A DNA stretch of 64,000 bases from an uncultured Prevotella sp. (GTDB lineage: Bacteria; Bacteroidota; Bacteroidia; Bacteroidales; Bacteroidaceae), in the NCBI GenBank assembly GCA_900314935.1, contig OMXE01000007.1, positions 1-64,000 of the forward strand, given 5' to 3'. The translations under genes and the position numbers were made by a program. The notes beneath the pieces are model-generated. The model searched no databases. It was not told the origin of the DNA and worked only from the letters and a program-made list of their open reading frames with translations. Positions 20,693 through 34,961 of the stretch are shown one piece after another. How positions within the stretch are numbered: the first letter of the stretch is position 1; each line of letters opens with the position of its first letter.

Positions 20693-21463
20693 TTATCGTT
20701 TCAGTCGGATACTCAACTGATACAGGGCAGGAATAAGGATCATGATGGAGAAGCCTACGGCCATCCATTCAGCCCGTGCACTGCCGCCAAGAATATCCCG
20801 CAGGGTAATGTCGGGAGCCGGATAGGCTGCGGTCATCAGGTAAGCTATGGTGTTATTGGCACAATGCAGCACCACACAGGGTATCAAACTCCGTGAGCGT
20901 TCGTACAGCCATCCTATCAGCAGTCCCAGCAGGAAGGCATGAGGCATCTGTGCAGGGTTCATGTGGGCAAGTGCGAACAGCAGCGCGGAAATGGTAATGG
21001 CGGTCCACCGTTTGTTTCCTTCCCAATGTTCAAGCATCGTACGGAGCACTGCCCCGCGGAAGATCACCTCTTCTGCCAAAGGTGCTAAGATGCACACCAC
21101 CAGATAGCCCCAGCGGTGCCGTATGAAGTCGAGCAGTTCTTCACCCGCCAGATCGGGCAGGAAATCCAATGCCGACTGCAGCCACATCGATGGTGCGATG
21201 GTACCTACGGAAGCGATGATACACCAGATGATGACTGAAAACGGTCGGGTGTTCCAATAGTTCATCGACACAGGAGTCCAACGTAAGCCCAGGAACAAAG
21301 CCACACAAATCACGGAAAAGATTCCTTGCATAAGGAGCATCTGCGGTGTTCCCATCTCAGCATCCTTTCCGTTGATAAGGATGTTACCCACAGTTACCAG
21401 CGCTAATGCCACATATTGCACAACGATGAACAGGATCACATACCATACAACCTTCTTGACCAT
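20693..21463 (-). CDS. CPBP-family intramembrane glutamic endopeptidase
   Basis: A 256-residue polytopic inner-membrane protein of the CPBP (CAAX protease and bacteriocin-processing) family. Motif 1 is EEVIFRGAVLRTMLEHW, motif 2 is FALAHMNPAQMPHAFLLG, and motif 3 is VVLHCANNTIA, with the glutamates and histidines that form the active site. About seven or eight hydrophobic segments are visible. Its start is 6 bases after the ribF stop, so it is the third gene of a HAD-ribF-CPBP operon. The substrate is unknown. Confidence 0.9.
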   Translation of the reverse strand: MVKKVVWYVILFIVVQYVALALVTVGNILINGKDAEMGTPQMLLMQGIFSVICVALFLGLRWTPVSMNYWNTRPFSVIIWCIIASVGTIAPSMWLQSALDFLPDLAGEELLDFIRHRWGYLVVCILAPLAEEVIFRGAVLRTMLEHWEGNKRWTAITISALLFALAHMNPAQMPHAFLLGLLIGWLYERSRSLIPCVVLHCANNTIAYLMTAAYPAPDITLRDILGGSARAEWMAVGFSIMILIPALYQLSIRLKR

Positions 21464-21469
21464 AACCCT

Positions 21470-22429
21470 TTATTTTTGTTGAAAATACGTTCTTACCTGC
21501 TGCGCATCACTCATCAGCTGTTCGCGCAGTTCCTCTGTACTCACAAACCGGTGCTCTTCGCGCAACCGTTGCAGGAACGCCACCGTAAGCATCTTACCGT
21601 AGAGGTTACCTGAGTAGTCAAGTACATGAACCTCGAGCGACAGACTGTTCTCGCCGAAGGTAGGACGGGTGCCTATATTCATCATTCCCGGCAAAGCCCT
21701 TTCCTCGTCTTCCATACGCACGTCCACCACATAGGCACCCGGAGCAGGGAGCAGTTTCTCCTTACATGTCACATCGATGTTTGCCGTAGGGAATCCCATC
21801 TTCCGGCCTTCGTGTTCACCATTAACCACCTTTCCGGTAAGGAAATACGGATAGCCTAACAGCTTACTCGCCTGATCCACGTTTCCTTGCTGCAAAACCT
21901 TTCTGATGGAAGAAGAGCTTACTGATTGCTGTTCCGCCTCTTCATCAGTAGATGGTGAAAGGACAAACGCATCGTTCTGCAACACTTCCATTCCCATCTC
22001 TTCACCATAGCGTACATAATCTTCAAAGCCCTCGCTGCGGTTATGTCCGAAACGGTGGTCATAGCCTATATAAAGCCTCTTCACGCCGATTCTCTCCTGC
22101 AGGATGTCCTTCATGAAATCCTTAGCGGAAAGTGCGGCCATCTCTGGCGAGAACGGTAAGATGACGCATCTGTCGATTCCTGTTTTTGAAAGCAGCTCTA
22201 TCCTTTCTTCGAAGGTAGTAAGCAGACGGGGACAATAGTCGGCTTGCAGCACCTGACGAGGATGACGGTCGAAGGTGATGACACACGACTGCAGACCGGC
22301 TTGACGGGCCTCATCCACCAGACGCCTCAGCAGATACTGATGCCCTTGGTGCACCCCGTCGAAGAAGCCGATAGTGGCAGCACACAACTGCCCAGCCTTC
22401 ATCCCTTTGTCCAAATAGCTTACTTCCAT
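21470..22429 (-). CDS. ribF: Bifunctional riboflavin kinase/FAD synthetase
   Basis: A 319-residue enzyme making FMN and then FAD from riboflavin. The N-terminal FAD synthetase domain has the nucleotidyltransferase motif IGFFDGVHQGHQYLL and the later SSSSIRKVLQQG. The C-terminal riboflavin kinase domain has GKVVNGEHEGRKMGFPTANI and NIGTRPTFGEN followed by EVHVLDYSGNLYGK. Length and domain order are standard. It begins 1 base after the HAD gene. Confidence 0.96.
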   Translation of the reverse strand: MEVSYLDKGMKAGQLCAATIGFFDGVHQGHQYLLRRLVDEARQAGLQSCVITFDRHPRQVLQADYCPRLLTTFEERIELLSKTGIDRCVILPFSPEMAALSAKDFMKDILQERIGVKRLYIGYDHRFGHNRSEGFEDYVRYGEEMGMEVLQNDAFVLSPSTDEEAEQQSVSSSSIRKVLQQGNVDQASKLLGYPYFLTGKVVNGEHEGRKMGFPTANIDVTCKEKLLPAPGAYVVDVRMEDEERALPGMMNIGTRPTFGENSLSLEVHVLDYSGNLYGKMLTVAFLQRLREEHRFVSTEELREQLMSDAQQVRTYFQQK

Positions 22430-22430
22430 C

Positions 22431-23018
22431 CTATCCTACTTGTTCCAGCCACTCATCACCATGCGAAACATGGAGCGTACGGATACCTAAGGCCTCCGCC
22501 GCACGGCAATTGGCCTTGGAGTCATCAATGAACAATGTCTCCTTGGCGTCAATACCCGATTCTTCCAACATCTTCTCGAAGATATCGCTGTCGGGCTTCA
22601 CCATGTGCATCTCGTACGACAGGAACACCTTTTCGAAGCAGTCATCCAACAGTTCCTTGCAAGGTAACCAATGCACGGGATTCGTATTACTCAGCAGGAA
22701 CAAACGGTATTTCCCCTTCAGTTCCTTAAGCTTAGCCACTCTTCGTTCTGGAATCCCTGTCAGCAACTGATTCCATGCCCAGCATATCTTCTCGTTCGTA
22801 GCGGTGCAGTCAGGCGATTTCCTCCTCACCTCATCGCAGAACACATCTATATCAATACGTCCTGTCTCGAAGTCATGAAACAAATCCTCCTGTCTGCACT
22901 CATCCACATAGGTGGATATAGCCTGTGCGCCAATGCTATTGAAGGCATCCACGCAACGGTACTTATCCAGATCCACGAGTACACACCCGAAGTCGAAGAC
23001 GATATTCTTGATTTCCAT
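22431..23018 (-). CDS. HAD-superfamily (subfamily IA) hydrolase
   Basis: About 195 residues starting MEIKNIVFDFGCVLVDLD. An upstream ATG at 23030 exists, but the -7 element TAATTTTG at 23038-23045 leaves almost no leader for it, so 23018 is preferred. Motif I is FDFGCVLVD, motif II is LLSNTN near residue 105, and motif III/IV is KPDSDIFEKML with LFIDDSKANC. These fit small-molecule phosphatases of the YihX/epoxide-hydrolase-N-terminal type; the substrate is unknown. It heads the ribF operon. Confidence 0.88.
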   Translation of the reverse strand: MEIKNIVFDFGCVLVDLDKYRCVDAFNSIGAQAISTYVDECRQEDLFHDFETGRIDIDVFCDEVRRKSPDCTATNEKICWAWNQLLTGIPERRVAKLKELKGKYRLFLLSNTNPVHWLPCKELLDDCFEKVFLSYEMHMVKPDSDIFEKMLEESGIDAKETLFIDDSKANCRAAEALGIRTLHVSHGDEWLEQVG

Positions 23019-23084
23019 CGATCCGTTCATTTGGGTGCAAAATTACGCAAAAATCTGTTCAATCCACCATAAAACAACGGTAAA

Positions 23085-23957
23085 TCACGAATTATTTGAC
23101 GAGGGGTTGAAATCAATGGTGGTCCATTCCGCCTGCACATTCGCTTTCACCCCTACGGATTTCCCAAAGAACTCTCCACGATAGCGGGTAATGGCATTCT
23201 GCCGCATGGGCACATCCTTCAGCTCCTTGCCTCCCACCTCTGTTCCGTTTTCATCATACGCTTTCATCGTAACATTGATGGTTATCTCATCCTCCTGCGG
23301 GAAGATAAAGAAAGAGAAGGTTTGCGACTGTCCATACATATCGTCGGTAATCTCTATCTCCTTCGTTATCGTTGTCTTGGTCATTCCATACCCCGTCTGT
23401 ATATCGAGTGTTCCCGTTGCCTGTCCATATTTCAGTGCCACCTTCCTGACGTTCGATGGGAGGTTATCCAGACAGGTCAGCTCCATCTTTGCCACCACAC
23501 GTTTCAGGGAAAGCACGATGTCTTTCGTGGATTCCGTAAAAGCCACTTCACCGTAATACCAGAAAGTATCCGTCACATCACTCGCCCGGTCGAACGTTAC
23601 ACCCCCAGTGGATTTCACCGTGCAGTTCTTTTCACCACTGTGACCAATGACCAACAGATGGTAGTTGCCGAAAGGCACATTCATCGACGCACTGCCAAAG
23701 GTCGCATCCGTCGCCTCCTGATTCACTGTCACTGCCTTCTCGCCCTTATCGTCAAAGAGCACGAACGACATCTTCGTACAATAGTCACCCAGTCCTCCAC
23801 CAGCTCTGGATTCCGCGAAGCCGACTTGTTCCAAGCTCTCCACGCGCACCTTAAGCACGGCCTTTTCCTGTTCTTCACTCTCAGGCAGTAATGCCTGTTC
23901 ACAACTCATGCATGCAGCCATGGCTGTCAAGCACAACATCAAATGTTTCTTTTTCAT
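23085..23957 (-). CDS. FimB/Mfa2-family fimbrial-type lipoprotein
   Basis: About 290 residues starting MKKKHLMLCLTAMAACMSCEQ, a lipoprotein signal with Cys near residue 19. The beta-rich body (GNYHLLVIGHSG near residue 95, SLKRVVAKMELTC near residue 155, FFIFPQEDEITINV near residue 220, and ITRYRGEFFG near the end) matches the FimB/Mfa2 group that anchors Bacteroidales type V fimbriae or related surface fibres. No partner fimbrillin gene is adjacent, so it may be a stand-alone paralogue. A -7 element lies at 24028-24035. Confidence 0.8.
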   Translation of the reverse strand: MKKKHLMLCLTAMAACMSCEQALLPESEEQEKAVLKVRVESLEQVGFAESRAGGGLGDYCTKMSFVLFDDKGEKAVTVNQEATDATFGSASMNVPFGNYHLLVIGHSGEKNCTVKSTGGVTFDRASDVTDTFWYYGEVAFTESTKDIVLSLKRVVAKMELTCLDNLPSNVRKVALKYGQATGTLDIQTGYGMTKTTITKEIEITDDMYGQSQTFSFFIFPQEDEITINVTMKAYDENGTEVGGKELKDVPMRQNAITRYRGEFFGKSVGVKANVQAEWTTIDFNPSSNNS

Positions 23958-24027
23958 TGTAATAAAAAAATAATCATGCACCGTTTTTCATAGTCACGGT
24001 GTTTTCATAATAATGATTGCAAGGGCA

Positions 24028-24035
24028 AAGGTACA
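24028..24035 (-). promoter_or_regulatory. -7 promoter element for the fimbrial lipoprotein
   Basis: The minus strand reads TACCTTTG, matching TAnnTTTG, about 70 bases before the start codon at 23957. Confidence 0.6.
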
Positions 24036-24096
24036 AATAAACGAGTGAAAAACAAAACGAAAACCCAAAAAATTTGGTGGTCTCACTTTTTTAGAG

Positions 24097-24104
24097 TACC
24101 TTTG
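24097..24104 (+). promoter_or_regulatory. -7 promoter element for the tRNA gene
   Basis: TACCTTTG lies 29 bases before the tRNA 5' end. The surrounding GAGTACCTTTGCAGCCAG recurs at the promoter of the small lipoprotein gene at 40651. Confidence 0.6.
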
Positions 24105-24133
24105 CAGCCAGAACATACCGTTCTGTATGTTTT

Positions 24134-24207
24134 GGACTTGTAGCTCAGTTGGTTAGAGCAACAGACTCATAATCTGGAGGTCCCAGGTTCAAGCCCTGGC
24201 TGGTCCA
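24134..24207 (+). tRNA. tRNA with anticodon CAT (tRNA-Met type)
   Basis: The cloverleaf is readable: acceptor GGACTTG/CTGGTCC, D arm GCTC...GAGC, anticodon loop CTCATAA giving anticodon CAT, and T arm CCAGG TTCAAGC CCTGG. No CCA is encoded. The acceptor has one T-T mismatch. CAT can mean elongator Met or the lysidine-modified Ile2; the sequence alone does not settle this. Its 3' half is the integration target of the elements to the right. Confidence 0.93.
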
Positions 24208-24208
24208 C
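24166..24208 (+). repeat. Attachment-site core, copy 1 (inside the tRNA)
   Basis: A 43-bp sequence starting CTCATAATCTGG and ending CTGGTCCAC, identical to 40230-40272 and 50480-50522. This copy lies within the intact tRNA gene, so it is the left junction (attL) of element 1. Confidence 0.9.
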
Positions 24209-24218
24209 GCTGAAAATC

Positions 24219-24257
24219 AGAGAGTTACGAATATTTCGTGGCTCTCTTTTTCTTTTT
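24219..24257 (+). terminator. Terminator after the tRNA
   Basis: AGAGAG (24219-24224) pairs with CTCTCT (24242-24247), with an inner ACGAA/TTCGT extension, followed by a T-rich tract. The downstream tRNA fragments at 40230 and 50480 carry terminators at the same place but with different stems. Confidence 0.85.
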
Positions 24258-24278
24258 GGTGAAATTCAGGTGAAATTC
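24258..24278 (+). repeat. Left arm-type repeats GGTGAAATTC x2
   Basis: GGTGAAATTC at 24258-24267 and 24269-24278, 11 bp apart. The same pair occurs near the right end of the element at 40093. Paired repeats near att sites fit integrase arm-binding sites. Confidence 0.8.
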
Positions 24279-24401
24279 GTGACAAAAAAGTTATGATGTG
24301 AAGTTTCCTGCAATCTTTACGATTGCAATGATATTGCATGGCGTAGCAAAGATAGACTTTTTGTGCAAATATTTGCTGTTTCAGTGTTTTCAACATAAAC
24401 A

Positions 24402-26057
24402 CTATTTCCTAATAACTGTACACAGTTTTTGTACATCCTCATCAAAGGTGTCTTTATTGATAGCTTTGCTTTTGGTGGTAGAGCGACAATTATAAATTGT
24501 CTGGGTGGAGAGGAAGAGCAAGCCTGCAATGTCTGTGGTATTCTTTACGCCCAGGCGGATCAGGGCAAACGTGCGCAGTTCGGTGGTTAGCGTGTTGGGT
24601 GTTTTCAACCGGATGCGTCCGTCTTCCTGCAGCAACGCATTGAAATCGTCGACAAACGACGGATAGAGTTCGAGGAATGCCTTGTCGAACCGATTCAGGA
24701 ACGTAGCGGCGTCCTCCTCGGAGATGCGCGTCGAAGAAATGGCCTGTAGCAGTTCCTGCGCTTGATTGGCCTTGATCTTGCGTTTCACGAGCGTCTGGTA
24801 GCGTCCCAGTTTGTCAATGTATTTGGCACAAAGGTCGATATAGATGCTGGCTAAATTCTCGCGGCGCGTGTTGGTATCGGAGAGTAGTGTGTTGGCGTCA
24901 GAGAGTTGTGTGTTGGTTTGTGAGAGTTGCGTATTGAGTGTGGCAAGTTCAGCGTTGAGCGTGGCCAATTCGTGTCGTCGCGCTGAGAGTTGCCGGTTTT
25001 GACGGTGAATGAAGTATGATGTAATGAATAGACCAATGAGTAGCAACGAGATGAACAAGACAGAGTAGCGCAGCCCGCGGTTCTGCTGCTCAACGCGCTC
25101 CTGATAAGATGACATGATCTGTGGCATGATGCGAGAAATTTCAAGGATGCGCAGGCGGTTGTTGTAGAACTTGGCATCTTCCATCGACGTGTTGATGTAT
25201 TGTTCTGCCCGTTTGATATGCTCGTTGCCTTTCTCAAACAAACGCAGGGCCAGTGTCTGAAGCGCCATGTTCTCCATCGTGCAGCACTTCGTGTCGCTCA
25301 GCGCAGCCTTGATGAGATATTCCTCGTAGCGGTCCTGATCGCCTGATGCCAAATAGTTGCCTGCCAGTGCAAACGATGTCATGGCATGCACTCGCGACTG
25401 CTCGCTGCTACCCTTGAAAGCCATTTCATAATAGTGGCGTGCCTTCTTGGTGTCGGGTTCAACGAAAACGTGATACTCGCCCAGAAAGTAATTGTAGAAT
25501 TCGTCACCGGGATTGAGGTATCGGATGGCATGCGCAAGGAAATGGGAGGCGTTCGCCATGTATTGGGGAGCATATTCGCGGTCATTGCAATAGTTGGCCC
25601 AATACATATAAATATTGACGTGTGTCTGATGGTAGTCGAACAACTGCTTCCGGTTCAGTACAGTTGTGTCCACTTGCTCCAGATTGCTAAGCGCCTCGGT
25701 ATAGAGGCCGCCGATGGCAAGAATCTCAGAACGGCAGATGGAGAACTGCGCCACGTAGCTGACATCCCGCCGCTGCCGTGCCAAGGCGAGTCCGCGGTTG
25801 GCATACACCATTGCCGAGTCGAATTTAAACACTTTGTATTCACGGAAGATGTCCTCCGTGAGTTTCATCATACGGTCGCTGTCGCGTTCTGCAGCCAACT
25901 GTTGCTTCAGGGCTGCAATCGTTTCTTCCTTTTGGCCGACGTAGTTGCCTTTTTCGCTAATCACTTGATCTAGTTCGTGAAGCAACTGTCTGTTGTCGGC
26001 ACGGCCGATTCCTGTCTGGAGGAAGAGGGTAAATATGAGTAATAGGGTCTTCATCAT
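24402..26057 (-). CDS. DUF6377 membrane-anchored regulator (SusR-like position)
   Basis: A 551-residue transcriptional regulator typical of Bacteroidota polysaccharide-utilisation loci. It has a signal peptide (MMKTLLLIFTLFLQTGIGRA), a helical TPR-like sensor region (about 30-320), one membrane segment (SVLFISLLLIGLFITSYFI near 335), and a coiled coil with a repeated TLNAELATLNTQLSQTNTQL-type heptad. The DUF6377 domain (YIDKLGRYQTLVKRKIKAN) ends in a LuxR-like HTH (GVKNTTDIAGLLFLSTQTIY). It is divergent from the GH13/GH97 operon, the usual place of such a regulator relative to susC. It likely senses an oligosaccharide and activates the operon. Confidence 0.85.
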   Translation of the reverse strand: MMKTLLLIFTLFLQTGIGRADNRQLLHELDQVISEKGNYVGQKEETIAALKQQLAAERDSDRMMKLTEDIFREYKVFKFDSAMVYANRGLALARQRRDVSYVAQFSICRSEILAIGGLYTEALSNLEQVDTTVLNRKQLFDYHQTHVNIYMYWANYCNDREYAPQYMANASHFLAHAIRYLNPGDEFYNYFLGEYHVFVEPDTKKARHYYEMAFKGSSEQSRVHAMTSFALAGNYLASGDQDRYEEYLIKAALSDTKCCTMENMALQTLALRLFEKGNEHIKRAEQYINTSMEDAKFYNNRLRILEISRIMPQIMSSYQERVEQQNRGLRYSVLFISLLLIGLFITSYFIHRQNRQLSARRHELATLNAELATLNTQLSQTNTQLSDANTLLSDTNTRRENLASIYIDLCAKYIDKLGRYQTLVKRKIKANQAQELLQAISSTRISEEDAATFLNRFDKAFLELYPSFVDDFNALLQEDGRIRLKTPNTLTTELRTFALIRLGVKNTTDIAGLLFLSTQTIYNCRSTTKSKAINKDTFDEDVQKLCTVIRK

Positions 26058-26212
26058 GGCAAAGATAATAATAATGGTTGGTTTTCGGATATTTACTATA
26101 GAATAATTAACAACATTTATATATAATTGATTTCCAATGAGATACGATTAATAAAGTTTTATCTCAATTTACTAAACATTTACCATGAGCTACAATTACG
26201 TGAAATCATGAT

Positions 26213-26220
26213 TACCTTTG
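26213..26220 (+). promoter_or_regulatory. -7 promoter element for the GH13-GH97 operon
   Basis: TACCTTTG matches TAnnTTTG and gives a leader of about 30 bases before the ATG at 26258. The 200-base divergent gap to the regulator gene holds AT-rich sequence that could bind it. Confidence 0.65.
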
Positions 26221-26257
26221 CAGCAGTTTTCATTTTAATAACTAAAAAAGTAACTGT

Positions 26258-32384
<6,127 letters not shown>

Positions 32385-32434
32385 AAAGATTGTTTTTAGA
32401 TTCATACATTAGTTAGTTAATAATTGTTTAGGAG

Positions 32435-32467
32435 GAAGGCACGATTTTCACGTAATATCGTGCCTTC
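32435..32467. terminator. Bidirectional terminator between GH97 and relaxase genes
   Basis: GAAGGCACGAT (32435-32445) pairs perfectly with ATCGTGCCTTC (32457-32467). It separates the rightward cargo operon from the convergent mobilization operon. Confidence 0.8.
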
Positions 32468-32473
32468 TCATTA

Positions 32474-33802
32474 TTACATGCACCGTCCATGTCCGTAGCT
32501 ATGGCCTTGTTGACGCTCTTCTTTCACGTCCAGAGCAATATCGAAGAGATTTCCTTTCACTCGCTCAGACTCATCGGCTTTTAAGAAGGGGCGTGAGGCA
32601 TTGAGTACTATGTCTGCAGCTTCCTCCTTGTCAGGCTGGCTATTCATGTAGCGTTTAATGTCGCCCTTCTGACGATAGGTGAAACTGCTATAGCCAGACC
32701 GAACGAAATCTACAACTGCCTTAACAGCACCTTGCAACAATTCAGATAGGGTTGACAAATAATAACCAAGTCGTTCACGATAATCACTAATAATCCGTTT
32801 TTGCTGATTGATTATTCTGTCTTTCCCCTGATTGTCCTGCTGATGACAGAACATCTCGTCTTTATACTTGGCTTGGAGTTCATTTATTTGCTTTTCCTTC
32901 TCTACGAGTTGTTGGTTCAGCCGTTGGCGCTCAGCATCCAGAATTTTCTGGTATTGCTGTTGCAGGATCGCTTTCTGTTTTGAAAGATCCTCCTTCAGGT
33001 GCTTGTTCTCTTTCTCCATATCAGCATACTTACCCTTTCCAAAGAGATTGGCTACTCCAAACTTGATGGCATTGCCGTTCTCGGCATTGAGCCTGTCTCG
33101 CTTTTCGGCTATCTCGATTTCAAGTTTGGCACTTTGTTCTTTTTGCGTCTGCAAGATGTATTCATTGCGTTCCAAATGCTCACGGCCTGTTTCGGCCTTT
33201 CTCTTGCCTCGTTCCATTTCTAGCACCTCGGCTACCATATCCTGTAGTTCTTCCATGTCTTTCTTGCCGAGTTTATAGGATTTGCCTGTATCATGATTCA
33301 TCCAATCCCAGATGATGTGTGCATGAAGGTTAGGCTTCCATGTAGATGGATCATCAGGATTATCATAGTGACCTTCATCTTTATGGATGTGAATCTGTAT
33401 GGCCCGGATTCCCCATCTCTCATGCACCTTCTCTGTGTATTTCTGAAGGTCAGCCATTGTCGTGTCTGGCTTGATGTTGACAACACTCTCACGGATGGGG
33501 CTGCTGCCATTTCGTTCCTTAGGTTTACCATTCTTGCCAATAACAGTTACTTTCTTCTCCTGCATGGCTCGGCCTGTCTTCTTCTTCACCATGGCTTTGA
33601 TGGCATCATAGTGCTGTTGGAGGGTGACATCCTTCAAGTCCGGTACGACATACGATTCGTTGTTATGGCTCAGTTCTGTACGCACATACAATGAACGTGG
33701 ATTAAGCGAGGCGATATACTCTGCGTCCCGCCTGTTATGGCGTTCGCTCTGCTCGATGTTGCAGGGCTTTACGTGGTCCGATGCTTTGGCTATTGTAATC
33801 AT
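32474..33802 (-). CDS. MobV-type relaxase (Mob/Pre-like plasmid recombination enzyme)
   Basis: A 442-residue mobilization protein. The N-terminal nicking domain contains the histidine cluster IQIHIHKDEGHYD near residue 135 and NLHAHIIWDWMNHDTG near residue 158, which fits the HxDE...HxH pattern of the MOBV family. A long coiled coil follows (about 200-330, rich in Glu, Lys and Gln), as in Bacteroides Mob proteins. It should nick oriT and lead the DNA strand into a recipient using another element's conjugation pore. The repeat-rich gap directly upstream (33803-34211) is the likely oriT. Confidence 0.85.
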   Translation of the reverse strand: MITIAKASDHVKPCNIEQSERHNRRDAEYIASLNPRSLYVRTELSHNNESYVVPDLKDVTLQQHYDAIKAMVKKKTGRAMQEKKVTVIGKNGKPKERNGSSPIRESVVNIKPDTTMADLQKYTEKVHERWGIRAIQIHIHKDEGHYDNPDDPSTWKPNLHAHIIWDWMNHDTGKSYKLGKKDMEELQDMVAEVLEMERGKRKAETGREHLERNEYILQTQKEQSAKLEIEIAEKRDRLNAENGNAIKFGVANLFGKGKYADMEKENKHLKEDLSKQKAILQQQYQKILDAERQRLNQQLVEKEKQINELQAKYKDEMFCHQQDNQGKDRIINQQKRIISDYRERLGYYLSTLSELLQGAVKAVVDFVRSGYSSFTYRQKGDIKRYMNSQPDKEEAADIVLNASRPFLKADESERVKGNLFDIALDVKEERQQGHSYGHGRCM

Positions 33803-34211
33803 AGAAATATAAATTAATGAAAATATGATTTTTATAAATTTGCATTTTATGAAATTAGTATATTATGATAATAGCATATTATACTATTATAATAACTGGC
33901 AGACGGGGTATCGGGGCGGAGCCTTGATTGGAGGGTGCAGGGAGAGAGTCACTTCCTGCTCAGGGTTCTTAGGGGCAGATGCCACTGAGCGGAGTTTGCA
34001 AAGAGAGGGTCACTCTTTGCTCCAGGTTCTCAGGAGTGAAACGCTTGAGCGAGGTGTCGGGGCAGAGCCCTGAACGGGTCAAGGGCAGAGCCTTGTAGGT
34101 TCTTAGGGCAACGCCATGAGTCCCTCGGAAGAGCCCACAACTACGAAAGCGAAGCTCGTAGTTATAGTGGGCTATATCAAGGGCAAACCCTTCATTCTCT
34201 GCTCACAGACA
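33803..34211. other. Repeat-rich gap, candidate oriT
   Basis: A 409-base stretch without a supported gene, upstream of the relaxase start. It is AT-rich next to the relaxase, then G-rich with about six degenerate copies of a GGGGCAGAGCCYTGA-like motif between about 33905 and 34190. It ends with a nested hairpin: AGCCCAC (34132-34138) with GTGGGCT (34167-34173), and AACTACGA (34139-34146) with TCGTAGTT (34156-34163). Position and structure fit an origin of transfer; the nick site cannot be placed. Confidence 0.55.
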
Positions 34212-34892
34212 TCACGGAACTTGTTGGCTGTGGATAAAATTTATCAGATACTGGTTAATATCACGATGAACAAAACTGTCATCCACTTTGAACTTGCTCC
34301 CGAAGTGCTCCGACCAAAAGTCATAGCAGAAGTCATCAGGGAAAAGGATAACCTGTCGCCCTTTGATTTTTTCCATCATCCCGTCCGTGAGATTATTGCC
34401 GACACCTGCTGCCAGCCAGGCTATTTCCGGATAAGCCAGCGTACCAAGCAGTGCTGTCTTTTCTTCTTGAACGACAGCAATCCGCCTGCCAAGATACAAG
34501 TGCTCACCAAAGAAGACATCAGGATCAACATAGTAGTCAAAAGCGTACCATGAATAGAGATTGTTGATGAGCGTTTCTTTATAGAACACTGTCCCTGCTT
34601 TGGCATTAAAGTAGATGACATTGCCCCCGACAACCATTCCCTTACGATTAATCCGAGGCAGTACTGTACCATAATGGCCACCTTCAATTTTCATAACCGC
34701 ACCTAAACGATAGCGTATGATGAGCTGGTCAACCTTACTGAGCATCTTCGCTTCGTAGCCCACCACCCTATCCAGATAGTCGGTCAATGAGGAATAGTGA
34801 GGGACAAAGCTATCCTTTGGTATCTCTATGAGAGACCGCTGATAGGCAGGAGCCTTGGTGGAGAGTATTTGTTTCAATTCTTTATCGTCCAT
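34212..34892 (-). CDS. DUF6371 Toprim-like protein (primase-related)
   Basis: A 226-residue protein of the DUF6371 group found on Bacteroidota mobilizable elements. The middle part has a Toprim-like strand-loop (GRRIAVVQEEKTALLGTLAYPEIAW read in two pieces, near residues 135-160), with the Glu expected to bind metal, and a later FPDDFCYDFW acidic segment. No zinc-binding CHC2 finger is visible at the N-terminus. It likely helps element DNA replication or strand synthesis together with the RepA-like ATPase upstream. Short tandem ATTATGCA units separate the two genes. Confidence 0.72.
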   Translation of the reverse strand: MDDKELKQILSTKAPAYQRSLIEIPKDSFVPHYSSLTDYLDRVVGYEAKMLSKVDQLIIRYRLGAVMKIEGGHYGTVLPRINRKGMVVGGNVIYFNAKAGTVFYKETLINNLYSWYAFDYYVDPDVFFGEHLYLGRRIAVVQEEKTALLGTLAYPEIAWLAAGVGNNLTDGMMEKIKGRQVILFPDDFCYDFWSEHFGSKFKVDDSFVHRDINQYLINFIHSQQVP

Positions 34893-34913
34893 TTCCTATT
34901 CTAATTATGCAGA

Positions 34914-34958
34914 TTATGCAATTATGCAGAATGAATAATGTGAATAATGAATAATCAG
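34914..34958. repeat. Short tandem units in the RepA-DUF6371 spacer
   Basis: ATTATGCA recurs at 34914, 34923 and 34931, followed by several GAATAATG-like units. They fill the gap upstream of the DUF6371 start codon. Confidence 0.7.
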
Positions 34959-34961
34959 AGA

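Noticed and set aside
34116..34553. 145-residue reading frame on the plus strand near the DUF6371 gene
   Set aside because: It overlaps the DUF6371 coding sequence and the oriT-like hairpin, with no domain support.
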